Shown here: one piece after another, positions 22,968 to 34,000 of the stretch | How positions within the stretch are numbered: the first letter of the stretch is position 1 | How the letters are laid out: each line of letters begins with the position of its first letter | Source of the DNA: Diaporthe sp. PMI_573 | Lineage: Eukaryota > Ascomycota > Sordariomycetes > Diaporthales > Diaporthaceae | NCBI GenBank assembly: GCA_021399435.1 | Contig: JAJTUP010000059.1 | Location: 186,001-250,000 of the forward strand | DNA length: 64,000 nt | Direction of reading: 5' to 3' | Notes under the pieces: generated by a model | The model's input: only the letters and a program-made list of their open reading frames with translations | Told to the model about the DNA's origin: nothing | Databases searched by the model: none | Translations under genes and position numbers: made by a program

Positions 22968-24400
22968 TTACGAAACGGTCAGAGTGGCCGTTGCTTTGAA
23001 GTCCCGACCGCTAGCTCCAACATAGAGTACATATTCACCCTTTACGACCTCCCACTCTTGCCCCGCCACGCTCCAAACGCTCAGGTCTCTGCGGCGTAGA
23101 TTGAACGTGACATCCACACTTTCGCCGGCCTGAATCATAGTCTTGTTGAACCGACGAAGTTGCCTAACGGGCTCACCAGCAGCAGCGGGGAAGGAAATGT
23201 ACAGTTGCGCAACCTCAGCCCCTGCCACGCTGCCGGCGTTGCTGATGGATGTTTTGGCGGTGGCGACAATGTCCCAGAGATCCTCTCGTCCACCGACAGC
23301 CTTGTCCCCAGTCGCGTACCCAGACTTGAGATTGCCGGACTCGACAGAGACGCTCGACGAATATTTAAAAGTGGTGTAGCTAAGTCCGTAACCGTATTCA
23401 AAGCGCGGTGTGATGTTGTACTGGTCGAAGTACTTGTAGTCGACGTAGTTACCGTCGGTGAAGTTCTCGCCGTCGTAAACAGCCAGGGCCGTGTTGGCTC
23501 CGACGTACCGCGGGGCAGCGTGGGTTCCGAAAATACTAATGCTGGTCTTATCCTTGAGAGGAAGTGCGTTCCTTGGTGTTCTTCAGGAGAACGATCGACT
23601 CGGATGCGTATTTTCTCGCGAGGACGCTGTGATTACCCCTGACGTCGCGGCGTTCTGTCTTGTCGGCCAGAGTAGGATAGCCTTGGTCCTGGGCGAGGTG
23701 GTAATAGCCAATCAGGTTCCTGATAGCCATGTCGTCTAAACGTGCGGACGTGAAGCTGCCGTTTGTGAGTCCAGTCCCCAGCGTGTCATTCGACCAATAC
23801 GAGCTGGAGGAGAGGTCCATGCCCGCGTTCGCGGCTTTGATTCCCGTCTTCTGTGCCGACACATCTGCGTGCACGATTCCTGGGAAGCCAAGCTCGACCT
23901 TGAGGTACCTCGCGAGCAGGTCCTGGCTCTCGCAGCTGTAGGTCCCGTTCACCTTATTCATACCGCATATTGCGCCTCCCATCCCGTTCTTGACCGTGTC
24001 GTAAAAGGGGGCGAGGTAAGTTTCGTGGAACGCCTTGTCACTGATCTGGACGCTGTAGGATCCGGAGTCGTCAGAAGAAGAGGAGGAGGTGCACCACCGC
24101 CGCCACCTCCACCCATGCGATTGGTCTCCTGCTCGTTCAAAATGTCTACGTATTACGTTAGTCCTGCTACGGGTCCTGGAGTGATGCGTTCTGGAGCATT
24201 ACAAAACATGAAAGACGGGGATCCGTAGAAGGAGAAGAATGATACTAACAGTGCTTGGCCGACGGGACAACTCCTGCGGCGGACATGCCCTTAACCACCG
24301 CGCCCGCAATGAGGCCCGCGTGGTAACTATCGAGACCATACGACTCTCCTGTGCGGCCTAAGGGCTGGAGGGTCAGCCCATAGGCAAGGTTTAATGCTCA
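22968..24400 (-). pseudogene. GH3 beta-glucosidase, frameshifted and 5'-truncated
   Basis: The minus strand reads as a fungal GH3 beta-glucosidase in pieces. Upstream, LGRTGESYGLDSYHAGLIAG leads to SAAGVVPSAKHY. An in-phase intron (24249-24146) follows, then ILNEQETNRM. A Gly-rich stretch (about 24080-24112) loses the frame, which resumes with FHETYLAPFYDTVK and GFPGIVHADVSAQ (the Asp is the expected nucleophile). An extra G at 23571-23572 shifts the frame after LLKNTK. The final frame gives RFEYGYGLSYTTF and the fibronectin-III-like C-terminus to the stop at 22968. The N-terminal third is missing where Gypsy-like sequence begins near 24400. Two frameshifts plus the truncation make it a pseudogene unless sequencing errors explain the shifts. 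Its intron is an introner-like element. Confidence 0.85.
24146..24249 (-). repeat. Introner-like element, family A, copy 2
   Basis: A 104-bp phase-1 intron (donor GTTAGT, acceptor GTAG) inside the GH3 relic, between AKH and ILNEQ. It differs from the AAA-gene copy at 57398-57501 at about 15 of 104 positions and from the monooxygenase copy at about 23, with no gaps. A CTACGGATCC / GGACCCGTAG pair can form a 10-bp stem with one mismatch. Confidence 0.88.
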
Positions 24401-24406
24401 TTTTCG

Positions 24407-24870
24407 TGACGCTTCGGCGTTTTTCCCCGCATATATGGGGGCGGCCTGAGAAAAAGTCGCTGCCGTATATATAAGAGTTATATACCTAAAGGCGTGTAAC
24501 GTTTAGCTTATATTACAGCTAAGATGAAATTGCGAGACGTTAATAGAGTGATTTATGGAGCGAAAGCCATAGAGTTAAATTTTGTAATGAGGGGGACTGC
24601 GTGACTGGTTACCTGGCTGAGGACGTTGACCAGTATCTATAGCTGCGACCGGAAGAGCGATGACTGGTCAGAGGCTGTATAGCGCCGCCTTGGGAGGGCT
24701 GTGACTAGTCTCAACGGGAAGAGCCATGACTGGTCAGCCAGTATATTTGTCCCTGTTTTATATCAAACAATCCTCTGTTGATACTTCGAAATCTATAGGC
24801 AGTTCAGGGCTGTGACAGCACCCCCTCCTCTAGAACCGAGCTCCCTGAGGTCGATTCAGGGGCCAGGCTT
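24407..24870 (-). mobile_element. Gypsy-type LTR retrotransposon 3' end, truncated
   Basis: On the minus strand a polypurine tract (GAGGAGGGGG) is followed within 3 bases by TGTCACAGCCCTGAAC, a normal 3' LTR start. The sequence before it (about 24818-24870) reads IDLRELGSRGGGAVT, as at the C-terminal end of many fungal Gypsy polyproteins. The LTR is AT-rich with TATA-like TATATAA motifs around 24464, and a candidate end (TGAC on plus) is near 24407. The LTR extent and its far end are uncertain, and no pol domain remains. It abuts and truncates the GH3 gene. Confidence 0.55.
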
Positions 24871-25073
24871 ATACAGGTATCTCCTGTAGAAGTTACACAC
24901 AATTAAGGATCTTCCGGGAGATGGATCAAGCATACATCACGAGCGGTTTCCCGTTGCACGCTACCGATAATTATTGTCTCGTACGATTACGCCGTTTCTT
25001 GAAAGCTCCTCATTGTTTATGCGTAGAGTACACGCGTCCATCGTTTCCTACCCGGAGAGTTCAATGTGGCACG

Positions 25074-25745
25074 TCAGTTGAACATAAAGTACTCTTCGTC
25101 CCACTCCAGGTGCTCAAACCTGTTGACCACCTGAGTTAGAATCGCTTTCGTGGAAATTTGTGGGTTGCTCTCCATCTTCTGTAAATAATCGAACGTGAAG
25201 CCGAACCTCATGGCGGTCAGTATCTTCCCCTTGTTAAATGCGTCCAGCTTGATGTTCATAGACGGAAACGCACTGGCGACGCTGATCCTAGTCTCTCATA
25301 TGTTCCAAGGCAATTGCCGGAATTGAGTGGTGCTATTAGCCATTATATTCGGTGAAGGATATACATATCCCACACAATCACCGTCAACTCCAAGGACAAT
25401 ACGGCCATTGAAGTGCCCGGTTTCGGGGTTGATGATAGCTAAGCCCAAGTCTCCCTCCCTCAAACTTTTTGAGAACAAAACAGTGAGCAAATCCTGGAAG
25501 GGGCATGATGCACGAGTCTTGAATGACACAGAATCTGATACAATGTTTCCGTGAATTGCTCCCCGAGAGGTAATCGCCAAGACATTGGTAACGTCAGTCC
25601 TGACGCTTGCGGTGTCGTCAACTTCGATCTTCCGGGTGTTGATTGCCTCATCAACTGTAATCTGGTTGGCTTCCGATGCCAAACAAGGGGCCTCTGCTAG
25701 TTGGATCATGAGACAGGCGAGCTCACCACCATAGCTGTGTGGCAC
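25074..25745 (-). pseudogene. Unrecognised ORF fragments
   Basis: Two adjacent minus-strand ORFs (25745-25296, 149 aa, and 25259-25074, 61 aa) have protein-like composition, for example INPETGHFNGRIVLGVDGDC and QVVNRFEHLEWDEEYFMF. Only 36 bp and one stop codon separate them, so they may be one decayed gene. I do not recognise a family. Context (between transposon remnants) suggests a relic. Confidence 0.3.
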
Positions 25746-26390
25746 TGTGAATGAGCCTAGAAGACTAGATTGGTCCCATTCATTATGTCCCTGTTCCGTA
25801 TCTGCTGCTTTGGGAGATATCCGTGTCGCTCTGATTTCCTTGCGCTCAGGAATTTGCGTGCCTGGTATTTCATGTTGGTGAATTGCACGTGACTACAAAG
25901 ACAACCATAGCATTGCGAGGGATTTTGCTTTGATCACCAAACTTCTTCCAGACATCAATCTAGTTTTTCGACGAGTTCGACGCATGATTGGGTGCTCCGT
26001 AGGTCATTACGCCTGCCACGGCTTGCGTTCGATAGGCAGTACAAGTGATGAATTCACGTTGACCAACAGAGTCTGCGAAGAAGGTGCTGCCCGGTTGTGT
26101 AACCTCACCCCCAGCCCCAGAGTTCACAGCAACCAATGCCTCAGTCTGGACCCAGCCCATTGACTTAACCTTGTGGGAAATATGATACATAGAATAACCC
26201 CTTGCAGGATAATCCCAGACAGGATGACCTGTGGGAACACCTCCTGTGGGATAACATCCTATAGAAAAACCAGGTGGATGGTAAAGAGCTCATAGGGGCT
26301 TCGCAACCTTGATCTTGAATTTTCTGAAGATATACCGTAATGATATATGTGACGAGCGGTGGACGGCAGCATGGGTCAAGTTGACAGAGC
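25746..26390. other. Intergenic, with degenerate short repeats
   Basis: No gene is seen. The right part contains the repeat block listed at 26170-26280. Confidence 0.45.
26170..26280 (-). repeat. Degenerate minisatellite-like block, copy 1
   Basis: On the minus strand it reads as variants of a 15-18 bp unit such as CCTATAGGATGTTATC, CCCACAGGAGGTGTTC and CCTGCAAGGGGTTATT. The same kind of unit recurs at 62755-62965. Confidence 0.6.
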
Positions 26391-26393
26391 ACA

Positions 26394-26705
26394 CGCTCAG
26401 GTGACAGGTCCCAGGAGAAACGCCGTGCTGAAGAAGACCCGGATAAAGAGCTCAAATCAGCCAAAGACGTGCCCACATCTGGGCGAGATATCATGGACTT
26501 GGCTGGCCCAGAAGCTACGGCATCAGAACGACTGAAGTACAGGAAGATAGGCATGGAATTCGATGCCAAAGATGCCGAGTTGGCCCTTGCAAACGAGAGA
26601 ATTCGGGAACTTGAGGCTCAAGTTGAGCGTATGAAGGCCAAGAAGCGAAGAGCCATCCCCAACCCGAACCAGAAGTTCATACAACTAGGAGACTTTTTGG
26701 GCGGC
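26394..26705 (+). mobile_element. Pogo/Fot-type (Tc1-mariner) transposase C-terminal relic
   Basis: The frame runs from about 26394 through 26786 without an ATG at the front. It reads KRRAEEDPDKELKSAKDV, then TSGRDIMDL, a helical LALANERIRELEAQVERMK, and KKRRAIPNPNQKFIQLGDF. This layout (DDE-domain tail with TSxDI, coiled coil, KKKR and an NPN-FI end) is typical of the C-termini of fungal pogo/Fot/Pot2 transposases. The DNA-binding and catalytic domains are absent, so it is a dead fragment. Confidence 0.65.
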
Positions 26706-26919
26706 AATAGGAAGCCACCCGTGAGTCCACCAAGGATTGTTTCGAACAACAGGTACCACTGCGTCCCATATCTTGCAGCTGTGTAATATCCCGAGCCGGC
26801 GAGAGTGATCATATATCCGGCGGCGTAACTAAGCGCGTTGGCGAGGCCTCCAAGGTAAGGAGATGACAAACCTCCTCCGCCCAGGTTCGATTTAGCCAGG
26901 AACAGCGCTACTGGGTACG

Positions 26920-27170
26920 TGTGATGTTTGATACCAGCATGGCCCAAAGACGTGACATGATAAACTTACCAATGCGCAATACGGTGCCCGTACTAGAGCT
27001 CATAAGGCTCGGAACGGGTAGCGACGCTGCCGCCATTGTACTGTGTGTTGTACTCATTGTCAATAATGGGACCTCGGCCCTGGGAGGTGCTGTGGCCATG
27101 AGCAGGCAGGGATATGCATTTGCCCGAGTCTTTCGAGCGACGCAAATTCACCTGTTGAACATGGTCTTCG
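26920..27170 (+). pseudogene. Possible amino-acid permease fragment
   Basis: The plus frame reads PVLELIRLGTGSDAAAIVL, then a hydrophobic helix and AVAMSRQGYAFARVF. This resembles the eighth-helix region of fungal APC/GABA-type permeases (GTGS...AI followed by SR...FAR). No further permease segments join it in frame. The call is tentative, and the minus strand here also has hydrophobic frames. Confidence 0.3.
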
Positions 27171-27576
27171 CGATGGTGTCTGAGTTTGATTTGACAAAGT
27201 ACTCTTTGCCTTTGCCGCCTGGCAGCGTCGTGCTCAGCCGCCTGGTTTCCGTCCATCCAGATTCTGACCAGGGAACCACATCCGCGAGGCGGAATTCTCT
27301 GGTACCATGCTTCCATAAAAATGACATCCATCGCCTGCTGCTGAATTTGGAAGGTGTCTAACAGTACAGCCAGCTCATGCGATGTATCAAGCCTGCGAAT
27401 GGGAGTAGGGAGGACTCCATCAAGCACGCAGAGCTTATAGCAATGGACTATTTAACTACCATGAGGACGAAGATGGTATTGGCGCATTACACATTGTCAA
27501 CTTAGCAAGCTACCTAAAGAGGTGATTCCGCCATACTTCCCACATCGCAGTTGCCTCATTGCCACCTCGTAAAACA
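27171..27576. other. Intergenic, nothing recognised
   Basis: No gene is supported between the permease-like fragment and the stop codon of the DUF7924 gene. Confidence 0.45.
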
Positions 27577-29172
27577 TCAGTTTTCATCTGTGTCAACGCG
27601 CTTCCTCTTCGCTGATGGGGCTTGAGACGGAATCTGCGAGTTCCTTCTCCGCTTGATACCAGCCCTGCTGCCCTGTGTTGTGGCCGTAGCGCCCTCTTCA
27701 GCAGCCGCGGCGCCTTGTTGGTATCTGAAGTTTGCGTCCTGGATGAAGGTATCCCGGTGCTGCTTTGCCAAATCCCGCAGATTCCTAAAGGCTGTGACTC
27801 CTGCAATGAATGATTGAACATTACCAGTCGTGGCCCACGCACCAAGTTGTGTCATGTGGTACTCCGGCCGTCCTCCGCGAGTGGTCTCTTCAGCAGCCGC
27901 GGCGCCTTGTTGGTATCTGAAGTTTGCGTCCTGGATGAAGGTATCCCGGTGCTGCTTTGCCAAATCACGCAAATTTCTAAACGCAGTCACCCCTTGAACA
28001 AATGGCCCAGGTGTGTCTGTCAGACCGAACGTTCTAAGTTGTGTCATGTGGTACTCCGGCCGTCCTCCGCGAGTGGTTGGCGCAGTAAGGTGGTGAGCGT
28101 ACAGTTTGAGTGTCCCGTCATGATAGGTTGAGCTGAACGCATATGATTTGCCATCGTAGACTGGCTCTTCCTGTCCGTAGTTTTGCAGTTCATGCATGGC
28201 GCGGGCTCCAATAGCTCCATCATAGCAAGCTTGCACAGTTTTGACAGCTGCAGAACCTTTTGGCCCTTTAACTTCTAAGAAGAAGTTAGGCACAAGAGGT
28301 ACATCCGGCCCAGGAGCAATGAAGCGGCCCAGCTTGGTACAGACGGCTGGATGAAGCTGTTCAGAGAGTGCACCATAGGAAAAATCTGGTTTTGCCGATG
28401 GTATGGTGTCATCTGTAAGTGGCTCAAGATGGTTGAAAAGTGTGTTCCTTGCTATCGGCCAATTTGCATCTTGTGTACCGAGAATAGTTGGAACGACATC
28501 TGCTACAATATCGGCCTCATTTCTGGCCCGCAAGTTGCTCTTGAGAAAAGTCTCAAATACATCAGCAGAGAGGTAGGAGGGTGATAATGATTGCCTTCGC
28601 GCCGGTAGTGCTTCAAAGACAGTCACTAGGTCTGGCTTCTGTGAACGCCAAATGGGATGAATGTTGTTTGCTGCCAAATGCTGTTCAAAGTTGGCATCGT
28701 GTGTTGAGGAAATGGGGCGCTGTGTTGTTGCCTTTGTTGGATTGATAGACTGGGTCGGTAGGCTTTTCAAAAAGGGTCTCATGGTGCCAGCTGCTGGTTG
28801 ATATCCTCGGAGGTCACACAGGCATGGGCCGCCGTGGCGTGCAAATTGAAGTAGTGTTTTGGTCTCTTTCAGTGTCGGATCATGAGCTGGTGTTGTGGGA
28901 GGTGATGGAAAGTAAGGCCGGTTGGAGCCCCTGTTTCGCCGGTCGAGTTCTTCCAAGGCGGAACGGGTCAGTGAGATTGTGGGTAGTCTGTCCCAGAACT
29001 CGGGCGGATAACGCCAATGTTTGCGCCGTTCGACTGTCGAATTGATGCTTTCAGCGCGAGAGCCGCCTCTTGCTTTCTGCTCCCGGTGTGGATTCTGGGG
29101 TGGCGGTTTTAGGGGGATCTCGTCTGGTGCAGCTTGCTGGGCTTGATTTTGTACCTTTGGGTTGAACGACAT
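27577..29172 (-). CDS. DUF7924 protein with PD-(D/E)XK nuclease-like core
   Basis: Intact single-exon ORF of 531 aa. Residues 1-110 are basic and Pro-rich (YPPEFWDRLPTISLTRSALE). The core at about 160-365 reads FEQHLAANNIHPI, KPDFSYGALSEQ (Asp263), FFLEVKGPKG (Glu300-Val-Lys302), and AIGARAMHELQNYG, then a beta-rich YAFSSTYHDGTLKLYAHH. The Asp followed by Glu-x-Lys fits the PD-(D/E)XK fold, as proposed for this large fungal family; catalysis is inference. Residues 367-429 and 430-493 are a near-perfect tandem copy. The tail has two nuclear-localisation-like clusters (IKRRR, KRKR). It lies upstream of, and in the same orientation as, the SNF2-like gene in an island full of transposon pieces. 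Confidence 0.8.
   Translation of the reverse strand: MSFNPKVQNQAQQAAPDEIPLKPPPQNPHREQKARGGSRAESINSTVERRKHWRYPPEFWDRLPTISLTRSALEELDRRNRGSNRPYFPSPPTTPAHDPTLKETKTLLQFARHGGPCLCDLRGYQPAAGTMRPFLKSLPTQSINPTKATTQRPISSTHDANFEQHLAANNIHPIWRSQKPDLVTVFEALPARRQSLSPSYLSADVFETFLKSNLRARNEADIVADVVPTILGTQDANWPIARNTLFNHLEPLTDDTIPSAKPDFSYGALSEQLHPAVCTKLGRFIAPGPDVPLVPNFFLEVKGPKGSAAVKTVQACYDGAIGARAMHELQNYGQEEPVYDGKSYAFSSTYHDGTLKLYAHHLTAPTTRGGRPEYHMTQLRTFGLTDTPGPFVQGVTAFRNLRDLAKQHRDTFIQDANFRYQQGAAAAEETTRGGRPEYHMTQLGAWATTGNVQSFIAGVTAFRNLRDLAKQHRDTFIQDANFRYQQGAAAAEEGATATTQGSRAGIKRRRNSQIPSQAPSAKRKRVDTDEN
27694..28074 (-). repeat. In-frame tandem duplication inside the DUF7924 gene
   Basis: Two adjacent units, 28074-27886 and 27885-27694 (63 and 64 codons). 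Both start TTRGGRPEYHMTQL and end FRYQQGAAAAEE. The last about 40 codons are almost identical at the DNA level; the central linker differs (RTFGLTDTPGPFVQ against GAWATTGNVQSFIA). Confidence 0.93.
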
Positions 29173-31042
29173 TTTGAAAGTTTGACTTTATGTTTCGAAA
29201 ATGTGCTGTTGATTGGCAAGTTAGATGAGGAAGGGGCAAAGCTTTGTATTTAGAATTTGTGTTTTGGGTGCCTTATTATAGCAACAAGGCGCAACAAAAG
29301 ACGTATTGGGCAGTTCCGGACCGTCAAGGTTCGTATGAGACCGACATGTCTTCACCTTCAAAGGACGAAAGGGACACAAAGAAAACCAGGAAGCATGCTG
29401 GAGCTAAAACCCAGCCTTCCGGGGTGGCATAGCTCTTAGTGCGGACCTGCCTTTGTGTCGCATCAGGAGCTCTTGAAACCCCTATGGCTGGGTCCCACGG
29501 AGGCTCTGGATTTGGTGTGTATACAGACGATTCAGTGGGAGATTCGGAGCCAACTAGTCCGGCATCAGAAGTACCAGAGTACATGTATCTGGCGCAAGGG
29601 AAGCGGCCCAGCTACTTCATATTTTGAAGGAGGGCTCTCAATATAAGTCCGAAACGATTGGTACGGATGGATTACGCTGGCATCATTCAGCAAGGAAGAA
29701 TTTGGGGAATGATGAGGATTGATCGGGTAGCAGGATTCGGTGACGTGTGGGTCAATGAGTATTATAGAGGTAATTATCGACGAGAACAGTACATAGACGC
29801 AATGAACGACATGTTCATGTGTAAGGGCTGCCACAGAAAGAAACAGGTTCGAGGGAAAAACGTCCAGGCCGCGCCTATTAATCTTTCGTCTTCACGGACC
29901 TGATGTAAGTGAGCGATCGCCGTCCAACATGCAGGACACGTGTCATACCTGCTCGAACGGGGCAACGAGATCTGTAAGAGAATCGTCAGACAAGGCTCTT
30001 ATCGTGGCAGAAAAACCATGTGTACCTCTTGGACACGTCTGACTGCTGCGCCGAGATTGTGGTTTCTGAGTGGCTGTCGCTTCCCCCAGTCTCGCCATAA
30101 GTGACCACGACGGTCTCTTCAATGTCCAATAGACCATTCCCTGGGGGAACGCGCCAGCGAATGGTTTCTGCTGTCATGTTGTAGGGAACTGCAGCTGAGA
30201 TGGTTGATGAAAGTACCACTTGGAGGCAACATTTTGGTGTTACACAGCGAGGAATCCGGTCCAAGACTGCTTTGTTAAAACCTCGCTGCGATGAAAGCTG
30301 CTCCACTCACTGGAAATAGCCCTGCAATTTGTTTCCAGCATCCATCCCCTGACTTACCGATTCTCGGGGCGCCCAGGCCTACCCAGCTTCCTGCCTTCGC
30401 CTGCCTAGGTACTCAGCTCTTTCTGGCCGCACGGCGAGTACATGCGATGCGTCTAGAGGTCTGTGTTGGTAACATCGGTCACGATGGTCTTGTCAGGCGA
30501 GCTCGGGCAAGAAACAAAATACGAGCTGAATATAGTTTGACAATATGAAGTAAACTCAAACTAGAGGCGGGCTGCTTCACGTAAAGAGGTTCTGAAGTTT
30601 GTCCATTAAGTCTATCAGGCATACCTCTTATTAGACGTCAGAGCACATGAGATCTGGCAAGCGACGCTGCAGGGCGCGTCATCTTTTCCAAGTGTTATTT
30701 GAAAGTCAATTTAGCGGACCGTAGCGGACTGCTGGTTTTGCCTCAATGGAAGTTAACGAATCAACTACCAACATAAAGCCCGCTCCCAACACAAAGCAGA
30801 GGTGGAACTATAACATAGCCAACCACTGAATAACTTGGCCCGGACCGTCAGCAGCATAAACTGGGTCATAATTTCTCCCATACCATGCATCGGAACAGCG
30901 ATCTGCATTATCGCAGATCTGGAACAAACTGCGGGTAAACATTGCTGTGTACTACCTGGGTGATTAGGCCCCTCCGTGATGAGCGTTAGCTGTCGTTCCC
31001 GGATGTATTCCAGGTACAGTTCCGTATCCAACGCCGTGAGAA
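29173..31042. other. Intergenic within the accessory island
   Basis: I could not assemble a gene with confidence. The plus frames at 29346-29627 (ending LAQGKRPSYFIF) and 29658-29903 (containing CKGCHRKKQ) have some coding character and might be exons of a small protein, but no consistent splice set emerged. A CPAC motif appears on the minus strand at 29774-29965. Confidence 0.35.
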
Positions 31043-34000
31043 TTACTCAGACCAAACCACCTTGACATTGTAGAGCCGATCCGCCAACTCCCTCTTGCTT
31101 TTCATCGCGTTGAAAGCATACTTGTCCAGTAGGTTGAGCTTGTCGTACATCTTGACGATCTTGACTCTACTCTTCTGCTTGGTACGATGAGCACGCCCAA
31201 TGGCCTGGTGGAGTTTAGTCAGCGTGTTGGGAAGCTCGATGAACCACACGTTGTTCACTCTCTGGAGATTGAAACCCTCAGCTGCAATTTCGGTGACAGC
31301 GATGAGAATCTTGCATCGCGATTCTGGGGTGCACGGTTGGCCCATGTAATTGACCCACTGCCTTCTCTTCGGCATTGGCATGGATGACGTGAGGAGAATC
31401 GGCTCGATGTCTTTGCAGAGCTCGGCATTCGTCACCAGTAAGTAGTATATCAGGATAGCAGTGATATTGTGCGTGGCGAAGACAATAGCATGACGTTTGC
31501 CAGATTTGTCCTCCGGAGCGGTTCGCGAGTCGATGTCTTTGAGGAGGTCCTCGATCAACTGCAACAGGAGTTGGAATTTCGGGCTGTTGTCGAAAAGCTG
31601 GTGTCTGCATTTGTGGAAGTCCCAGTCGGCAAATTCTTTCAGCAGTGAGCTGTGGCTTATCTCCTTGTTACCCTCTATCAACTTCTGAACGTCGACAGCG
31701 ATTTTCTGACACTCAGTGGATCCCAGCTCAGCCCTCGTGATTGTGCCACTTTTCTGGAGGACTGCGATGTAGGGGAATGTGGACATGCGTGTCAGGTCGA
31801 GGTATCCAGCATTCTTGTCGTGTCCGCCTGCGGCACGTTGGGCGATATCAAAGTATGTCGGCTCTGGTTGATGGAATGGTTCTCCTTTGGACTCTGCGAA
31901 CTCCTTGTCTTTCTTCCATTCCTTCGTGCAACGTTTAAGTTCCTTCTTGATGAGTGTCCGGACGTGGGAAATGTAGTGTTGCCTGGCGCTAGTTGTCTCA
32001 GTGTCGAGCTCAGTGTCGATCGCGATGTCATTCTCGATGCATGGCGGCAGCTGATTGAGTATCTCTCGACGCCAGACCTGGGACTTTCGGAGAGCAAAGA
32101 CAAGTATAGACAGGTATGGCCGGATTTTGTCAGTAGTCTTCTTGAATTCATCCTCCATCAATGCGCCCTCCGCGAGTCTCTTGACCAGATCCTTGTGGAC
32201 TTTCCGAATGAAGTCTGTCTGCTTGAGGATTTTCTCTGGATCAAAGTTGATAGCTTTGAGGGGGTGGTCTCCGAGGCTCGGTTCTCCAGGCGCCGCTGGC
32301 TTTCCCCACATTTGCCACTGTCCGAGGTAATGCTCCGCCGGGGCTCGCCATGTACTGGGGCCTTCCTCGACCGTGGTTCCACACAGAGGAAACAAGGTAA
32401 CTGGAAAACCGGCTTTCTCAGCGATTTTACCCATCACCTCAAAAGGAATCGTATCGTCGGTGCTGCCCTTGTACCTATGGAACTCGTCCATAAAGATGAC
32501 GCCCGCGGCGAGAAGTGTCGTCTTGCCTTCTTGGTAAAGCTTGGACAACTGCTTCATTACCTTCTCGCTGACAAGGAAGACATCTCGGGCACGCCCACGG
32601 CCTTTTTGAATGGTCTCAACCGCTTCCTCTTCAAGTATATCCACCTCTACCATACCTCTAGTCCGACGCACACGTTTAGCCCTGTCTTGGGCCTTGGCAT
32701 TTATAGAGAGATCGTTCCCAGCGGTCTTGTCGGAGAAGTAGTAGTAAAAGCGCAGGTACTGCTGGTCCGTTCCGAAGTCTTTGAAGAACTCCTTGATCTC
32801 TTTGCGCCAGACATCTTTCAAGTGCGGTGGGATGACGATGAGTGCTGGAACGTCTTCGAGATAGCCTGAGACGCAAATCGCTCTGGTGTCTGAGCGGTAA
32901 ACACATGGACACTGTACCACCTTGTCACCTTGGGATGGGCAACATTTGGTTGCGTCTCGGTTCCCTTTTGGGAGATGGCGATCCGCTTTGCCTGTCTTCC
33001 ACTCTGCCTGCACCTCGGCCCAAAGGTCAACGATGACAGCCCTGGCGTGAATATAGAAGAGAGCCAGGATTGTTTTTCCGAAGCCGACGTCGAGTCCTAT
33101 GCAGAATCCATTCATGCCTTTGGTGATGGGCGCCATGAACATCTCGTACGCGGTGTACACCTGCCAGAAGAAGGCAAAGCGGTCGAGAGCCGGCAGGGGA
33201 CACTTGTTTTCACCGCCCAATGTGGTGTTGAAAAACATCAGGGCCTTCTTGAATTTTGTAGCGTCGATTCTGAAGAGCCGGTGGTCTGCCTCTAGCCCGT
33301 CTTGTTCAGCTGCGGTAAGCCTTGGGTCATTGGGGCTCGTGGCTTCCCGTATGAGGTCAAAGAACTCGGGGGCGGTAAGCACTTGTGGCTCTGCGGGAGG
33401 AACGGTCTTGTCAGGTGTGGCGTCGGGGTCGTCTGGTAGCAACTCCGGCTCACTGTCACTCTTATCGAGCTCGATAACTTCGGGTTCTGGCTTCTCGGCC
33501 TCCGGTTCTGGAGGTGTAGCTTCCTTTTCCTTGGTTGCGGGTGGCGGAGGCTCAATCGTGAGAGGCCCGAGAGGCACGGGATCGTCGGCTGGTGCATTGG
33601 CGAGTTCGTGAAGTTGCCGCGCACGGAGAATCGCGTTCAAATCACTTGCTGACATCTGTTCGAGAATGAAGACGTTCCCCCATTTATCATCTGCGAAAGG
33701 CCAAACAGTCCCTGTGCAGAGCTTGACCAGAGTAGCGTAGAAGTCGCCTATCGGTGCCAAGTCCATCGCGACTTTCTCCTCAGAGGCTCCATGAACGATG
33801 GTGGATACGGCTTCGTCAATTGGGATGCCGCCGCTCTCCAGGAGCCAGCTTCTGAACCTGTCATAGCTGTAGTGCCTCGGGCGGAGACCGTAGAGCACAT
33901 CTCTGTCGGAGAAGTAGTCCAGCGGAGCTTGGTAGACCTGGTTTTCTTTGGTATGAACGATGATTATGGCTCCGATATCTATCGGATTGTTTGCGAGACT

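Noticed and set aside
26618..26947. Minus-strand hydrophobic ORF resembling a transporter
   Set aside because: It overlaps the transposase tail on the other strand, and its transporter resemblance is weak and unsupported by flanking exons.
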